Assembly (NCBI GenBank): GCA_023430145.1
Contig: JAEZCD010000333.1
Location: 1 to 10,058, forward strand
Direction: 5' to 3'
Origin: Pseudomonadota bacterium
Lineage (GTDB): Bacteria; Pseudomonadota; Alphaproteobacteria; Rhizobiales; Methylopilaceae
DNA length: 10,058 nt
Shown here: piece after piece, positions 6,452 to 10,058 of the stretch
How positions within the stretch are numbered: position 1 is the first letter of the stretch
Layout: each line of letters begins with the position of its first letter
The notes under the pieces: model-generated
What the model saw: the letters and a program-made list of their open reading frames with translations, nothing else
Databases searched by the model: none
What the model was told of the DNA's origin: nothing
Made by a program: the position numbers and the translations under genes

Positions 6452-7366
6452 ATGCCGTTCACGCGGCGGAGCTTTCTCGAGGCCGCCCTCGCGACCACGG
6501 CGGCCGCGGCCGTGCCGGGCCGTGCGCGCGCCGCCGACGGCGTGCTCGAGCGGACCATCCCCTCGACGGGCGAGACGATCGCCGCCGTCGGCCTCGGCAC
6601 CTGGATCACCTTCAACGTCGGCACCGATCCCGTGCTGCGGGACGAATGCACGGCCGTGATGGCCGCCTTCTTCGCCGGCGGCGGCCGGATGATCGATTCC
6701 TCGCCGATGTACGGCTCCTCGCAGGCGGTCGTCGGCCATGGCCTCGGCAAGCTCGGCCGGCCGAAATCCCTGTTCGCCGCCGACAAGGTGTGGACCGGCT
6801 CCGGCGCCGGCGGACCGGCGCAGATCGAGGCCTCGCGCACCGCCTGGGGCGTGCCGGCCTTCGACCTCCTGCAGGTGCACAACCTCGTCGCCTGGCAGGC
6901 GCATCTCGACACGCTGGCGAGGCTCAAGGCCGAGCAGCGCCTGCGCTATCTCGGCATCACCACTTCCGAGGGCCGCCGGCACGATCTCTTCGAGAGGATC
7001 ATGCGCGAGCGAAAGCTCGACTTCGTGCAGCTCACCTACAACCCGGTCGACATCGAGGCGGAAGCACGGCTGCTGCCGCTCGCGCAGGAGCGCGGCATCG
7101 CCGTGATCGTCAACCGGCCGTTCCGCCAGGGCGAGCTGACGCAGCGGCTCGCCCGCGAGCCGCTGCCCGGCTGGGCGGCCGAGATCGGCGCCACGAGCTG
7201 GGCGCAGGCGATCCTGAAGTTCATCCTCGCGCACCCGGCGATCACCACCGTCATCCCCGCGACGACGCGTGTCGACCATGTGCGCGAGAATCTTTCTGCG
7301 ATGTCCGGCCCGCTGCCGGATACGGCGCTGCGGCGGCGGATCTCCGCCCACCTCCGGGATCTGTGA
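6452..7366 (+). CDS. Tat-exported aldo/keto reductase
   Basis: This 304-residue NAD(P)H-dependent oxidoreductase of the aldo/keto reductase fold has a twin-arginine signal: TRRSFLEAA at 4-12, an Ala-rich hydrophobic stretch, and cleavage after ARA at about 27. The catalytic tetrad is complete: D82 (MIDSS), Y87 (MYGSS), K112 (AADKVW) and H143 (LLQVHN). Barrel strand motifs LGITTSE (168-174) and FVQLTYNPVD (191-200) follow, and the cofactor-phosphate region VIPATTRVDHVREN (267-280) is kept. Tat export implies that it folds with its cofactor in the cytoplasm and acts in the periplasm, where free NADPH is lacking; tightly bound nucleotide or another electron source is inferred. GGAGG at 6441-6445, six bases before ATG 6452, decides the start. 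The sulfatase diverges 138 bases upstream. Its TGA overlaps the ATG of a mini-ORF that leads to the DUF6064 gene, so the two may be cotranscribed. The substrate is unknown. Confidence 0.92.
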   Translation: MPFTRRSFLEAALATTAAAAVPGRARAADGVLERTIPSTGETIAAVGLGTWITFNVGTDPVLRDECTAVMAAFFAGGGRMIDSSPMYGSSQAVVGHGLGKLGRPKSLFAADKVWTGSGAGGPAQIEASRTAWGVPAFDLLQVHNLVAWQAHLDTLARLKAEQRLRYLGITTSEGRRHDLFERIMRERKLDFVQLTYNPVDIEAEARLLPLAQERGIAVIVNRPFRQGELTQRLAREPLPGWAAEIGATSWAQAILKFILAHPAITTVIPATTRVDHVRENLSAMSGPLPDTALRRRISAHLRDL

Positions 7367-7395
7367 TGGCGCGGGAAGCGCAGCCCGGCCGATGA
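7366..7395 (+). CDS. Nine-residue mini-ORF bridging reductase and DUF6064 genes
   Basis: ATG at 7366 overlaps the reductase stop (TGATG), and the frame reads MAREAQPGR. Its own stop TGA at 7393-7395 overlaps the DUF6064 ATG (ATGA). A terminating ribosome could re-initiate here and be carried to the DUF6064 start, which has only a distant, weak SD of its own. The peptide itself has no recognisable feature. Chance overlap in a GC-rich junction is the main alternative. Confidence 0.25.
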   Translation: MAREAQPGR

Positions 7396-8060
7396 CCGAG
7401 TGGTGGACCTATCGCCCGGGAGATTTCCTGCTCTTCTCCGCCCGCGCCTACTGGCGGCTGTTCGAGCTGCAGAATGCCGCGCTGTGGCCGCTGCCGCTCG
7501 CCGGCCCGCTGCTCGGGGTGCTGCTGCTTTGGCTCGCCCTGCGGCAGCCGGGCGCCGGCCGCCTGACTTTTGCGATCCTGGCTGTCCTCTGGGCGCTCGT
7601 CGGCTGGAGCTTCGTCTGGAACCGCTATGCCGAGATCAACTGGGCGGCCGCCTACCTCGCCCCGCTGTTCGCGGTGCAGGGCCTTCTGCTGCTCGGCGCC
7701 GCTTTCCTGCCGACGCGGCCGCGTCCTGCGCGGCCCGTGTCCACGGCTGCGATCGGGCTTCTCCTCGCCGGCCTCGCCCTCGCCTATCCGGTGCTGGCGC
7801 CGCTCGGCGGCAGGCCGTGGGCCGCCGCGGAAGTCTTCGGCGTCGCGCCGGAGCCGACGGCGATCGGCACGCTCGCCCTCCTGCTCCTCCTCGGGGCGCC
7901 GCGCTGGCTGCTGCCGATCCCGATTCTCTGGTGTCTTCTCGGCGGCGCGACGCTCTGGACCATGGGCGCCTGGGAAGCCGTCCTGCCGCTCGGCTCCGCG
8001 GCGGCAGCGCTCATGGGCGCGTCGGCGTCCGCCGGAGCCAGATTTTCGCGAGCTCCATGA
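7392..8060 (+). CDS. DUF6064 family membrane protein
   Basis: This 222-residue inner-membrane protein of unknown function belongs by its N-terminus (TEWWTYRPGDFLLFSARAYW) and the EINWAAAYLAPLFAVQGLLL segment to the DUF6064 family. About six hydrophobic segments can be read: roughly 30-50, 58-76, 83-105, 117-138, 155-190 (long, perhaps two helices) and 193-210. A short basic, Pro-rich loop (107-115) lies between the third and fourth. The start at 7392 begins exactly at the conserved family N-terminus; the nearest SD-like GGGAAG is 13 or more bases upstream and weak, so translation may depend on coupling from the gene before it. The gene follows the Tat reductase by 25 bases on the same strand. 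Its last 50 bases overlap the convergent ATPase gene, and the final residues after about 208 look like a non-conserved tail produced by that overlap. No biochemical role is known. Confidence 0.8.
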   Translation: MTEWWTYRPGDFLLFSARAYWRLFELQNAALWPLPLAGPLLGVLLLWLALRQPGAGRLTFAILAVLWALVGWSFVWNRYAEINWAAAYLAPLFAVQGLLLLGAAFLPTRPRPARPVSTAAIGLLLAGLALAYPVLAPLGGRPWAAAEVFGVAPEPTAIGTLALLLLLGAPRWLLPIPILWCLLGGATLWTMGAWEAVLPLGSAAAALMGASASAGARFSRAP

Positions 8061-10058
8061 CGAGCAGCACCGAGAGCGCGATCGGCACCAGCGTCAGCCA
8101 CAGGCTGGGGCTGATCGGCTCGATCGCCAAAACGTCGCGCAGGCCGGGGACAAAGGCGGCGGCGATCTGCGCCGATTGCGCGCCGGCCACGGCGAAAATC
8201 AGCGGCCAGTTGTTGGAAAAGGGCACCCGGAAGGCCGAGCGGGTCTCCGAGCGGCAGTTGAAGACGTGCACGTTCTGGAACAGGACCATCAGGAAGAGCA
8301 GGATGTTGCGGGCCTCGAACTCGCTCCAGCCAGCAGCCAGAGCCCAGGCGAAGACGGCGTAGGAGACGACGCCGATATAGACGCCCGAGACCGCCGTCTC
8401 CCGGATCATCAGCCGGTCGAAGATCGGCTCGCGCGGCCGCCGCGGCGGATTGTCGAGCAGGCCCGGCTCGCGCCGCTCGAAGGCGAGCGCGACGTCCTGG
8501 CCGCCATTGGTGACGAGGTTTAGCCACAACAGCTGCACGGCCGTGAGCGGCACCGGCAGGCCGGTCGCGAGCGCGAGCAGAAACAGCAGAGCCTCGGCAG
8601 CGCCGGTGCTGATGAGGAGATAGATGACCTTGCGGATGTTCGAGTAGGCGGCGCGCCCCTCCTCGATGCCGGCGACCACCGAAGCGAAGTTGTCGTCGGT
8701 CAGCACGAGGTCGGCGGCATCGCGGGCGACGTCGGTGCCGTCCCTGCCCATTGCGACGCCGAGGTCGGCTATTCGTAGCGCCGGCGCATCGTTGACGCCG
8801 TCGCCGGTCATCGCGACGATCTGGCCGGAGCCCTGCAGCGCGTCGACGATCTGCACCTTCTGCATCGGCTCCACGCGGGCGAACACGCGGGCTCCCGCGA
8901 TGCGCGCCCGGCCGGCGCCGGAGTCGGCGGCGAGCAGGGCGAGCTCGCGCCCGGTGACGACCTCGTCGGCGGTCTCGGCGATGCCGAGGTCGCGGGCGAT
9001 CGACAGCGCGGTGGCGGCGTGGTCGCCGGTGATCATCTTCACCGCGACCCCGGCCCGATGGCAGTGCAGCACCGCCTCGCGTGCCTCCGGCCGGAGCGGG
9101 TCGATGAAGCCGACGAGGCCGAGCAGCTCGAGGTCGCGGACCTCCTCCTCGAGGTCGATCGCCTGCTCGTCGCCGTCGCCGAGGCCTCGCGTCGCCACCG
9201 CCAGCACGCGAAAGCCGTCCCTCGCCATGCCCTCGGACGCCATATGCGCGGCCTCGACGTCGGCATCGATGCAGAGCGGCAGGATCGTCTCGGCGGCGCC
9301 CTTCACGTGCAGCCGCAGGTCGCCGACATTGCGGTTGAGACTGGCGGCGAAGCGCCGGGCCGCATCGAACGGGATCTCGGCCAGCCGCGGATGGTTTCGG
9401 CGCACGTCGGCGACATCGACGGACGCCTTCTCGGCGAGGACCAGGAAGGCGATGTCGACGGTGTCGCCGGTACCGGTCGGCTCCTCGCCGCTGCTGTCGA
9501 GGGTGGCGTCGTTGCAGAGAGCCGCCGATCGTCCGAGCGCGGCGAGCCTCTCGCGGGAGCAGCGCTCCAGCAGACCGCCGCTCGCCGGCTCGAGCTCGCC
9601 GATGCTGCGATAGCCCTCACCGCCGACGAGTATCGTCCCTTCGTCGGGCAGCCAGGCCCGCTTGGCGGTGAGCCGGTTGACGGTCAGCGTGCCGGTCTTG
9701 TCGGTGGCGATCACCGTGCAGGCGCCGAGCCCCTCGACGGCGGGCAGCTGGCGGACGATGACGTTGCGCCGCGCCATGCGGCGCGTGGCGACCGCGAGCG
9801 CCACCGTGACGGCGACCGGCAGCCCCTCTGGGATAACCGAGACGGCGAGCGCGAGGCCGACGAAGAAGGCCTCGCGGAACGGTACTCCGGCGAACACCTG
9901 CATGCCGATCACGCCGGCGACGAGGCCGATCGAGATCACCCCGAGCACGGTGCTGAAGCGGTCGAGGCGGCGCGTCAGCGGCGGCACCGCGCCGGCGCCG
10001 GCGATCGCCGTGGCGATGGCGCCGATCGCCGTGCCGCCGCCGGTCGCCACCACCAGCG
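8011..10058 (-). CDS. P2-type (Ca/Mg-like) cation-transporting ATPase, N-terminus outside window
   Basis: This is the last 680 or so residues of an ATP-driven inner-membrane cation pump; the frame stays open to the right edge, so the A-domain TGE loop and first helices are missing. Counted from the valine codon at 10053, visible parts are VATGGGTAIG (2-11), PEGLP in M4 (75-79), the phosphorylation site DKTGTLT with D118, the nucleotide-binding KGAAE (251-255; commonly KGAPE), MITGD (340-344), the hinge TGDGVNDAP (416-424), and C-terminal helices M5-M10. The PEGLP motif and the WLNLVTNG M6 place it among P2 cation ATPases and not heavy-metal P1B pumps. Against SERCA, the M5 Asn site reads Gly484, the M5 Glu is kept (E487), M6 keeps N512 and T515, but the key Asp800 position is N516. 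The ion is therefore uncertain. A VALAFE sequence follows, as in a known bacterial subgroup. It overlaps DUF6064 by 50 bases tail to tail. Confidence 0.93.
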   Translation of the reverse strand, partial: LVVATGGGTAIGAIATAIAGAGAVPPLTRRLDRFSTVLGVISIGLVAGVIGMQVFAGVPFREAFFVGLALAVSVIPEGLPVAVTVALAVATRRMARRNVIVRQLPAVEGLGACTVIATDKTGTLTVNRLTAKRAWLPDEGTILVGGEGYRSIGELEPASGGLLERCSRERLAALGRSAALCNDATLDSSGEEPTGTGDTVDIAFLVLAEKASVDVADVRRNHPRLAEIPFDAARRFAASLNRNVGDLRLHVKGAAETILPLCIDADVEAAHMASEGMARDGFRVLAVATRGLGDGDEQAIDLEEEVRDLELLGLVGFIDPLRPEAREAVLHCHRAGVAVKMITGDHAATALSIARDLGIAETADEVVTGRELALLAADSGAGRARIAGARVFARVEPMQKVQIVDALQGSGQIVAMTGDGVNDAPALRIADLGVAMGRDGTDVARDAADLVLTDDNFASVVAGIEEGRAAYSNIRKVIYLLISTGAAEALLFLLALATGLPVPLTAVQLLWLNLVTNGGQDVALAFERREPGLLDNPPRRPREPIFDRLMIRETAVSGVYIGVVSYAVFAWALAAGWSEFEARNILLFLMVLFQNVHVFNCRSETRSAFRVPFSNNWPLIFAVAGAQSAQIAAAFVPGLRDVLAIEPISPSLWLTLVPIALSVLLVMELAKIWLRRTPTRP

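Noticed and set aside
6314..7351. In-frame upstream extension of the sulfatase
   Set aside because: It lies antisense to the reductase; the true start is marked by the signal peptide and GGAG at 6313.
8666..9613. 315-codon plus-strand open frame inside the ATPase
   Set aside because: Ser/Ala/Arg-rich antisense shadow of conserved P-type ATPase sequence.

Overview
The window is very GC-rich, with strong G/C bias at third codon positions. Shine-Dalgarno sites are usable at most starts, and several products are Sec- or Tat-exported. The gene families (a DUF6064 membrane protein, a small Cys-rich secreted protein of the rhizobial type, a single-domain class III cyclase, a Tat-exported aldo/keto reductase) point to an alphaproteobacterium, most likely of the Hyphomicrobiales/Rhizobiales. 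This is an inference from protein style; the window has no rRNA or tRNA marker. No tRNA, rRNA, insertion sequence, CRISPR array, phage gene or toxin-antitoxin pair was seen.

Layout, left to right: a C/G homopolymer-rich edge (1-40) and a perfect palindrome that may end the next gene; an M28 zinc aminopeptidase with a PA domain (minus); a secreted cupin (minus); a divergent ATP-grasp ligase-like protein of unknown substrate (plus), whose 3' end overlaps a small secreted Cys-rich protein (minus); a roughly 430-base stretch without a convincing gene; a short class III adenylate/guanylate cyclase domain protein (plus); an exported S1-type sulfatase (minus); a divergent Tat-exported aldo/keto reductase (plus), followed closely by a DUF6064 membrane protein (plus); and a P2-type cation ATPase (minus) whose N-terminus lies beyond the right edge.

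Strand changes at almost every gene, so there are few possible operons. The best candidates are peptidase/cupin on the minus strand, separated by 193 bases, and reductase/DUF6064, where a nine-residue mini-ORF bridges the two genes with overlapping stop and start codons. Five of the nine proteins carry an export signal, so the region is mainly an envelope and periplasm neighbourhood. I see no single pathway tying the genes together.

I do not see a clear new multi-gene system. The points most worth a second look are the orphan ATP-grasp protein and its 47-base tail-to-tail overlap with the Cys-rich protein, a second 50-base convergent overlap between DUF6064 and the ATPase, the altered ion-site residues of the ATPase, the solo cyclase domain lacking the usual base-selecting lysine, and the mini-ORF junction.
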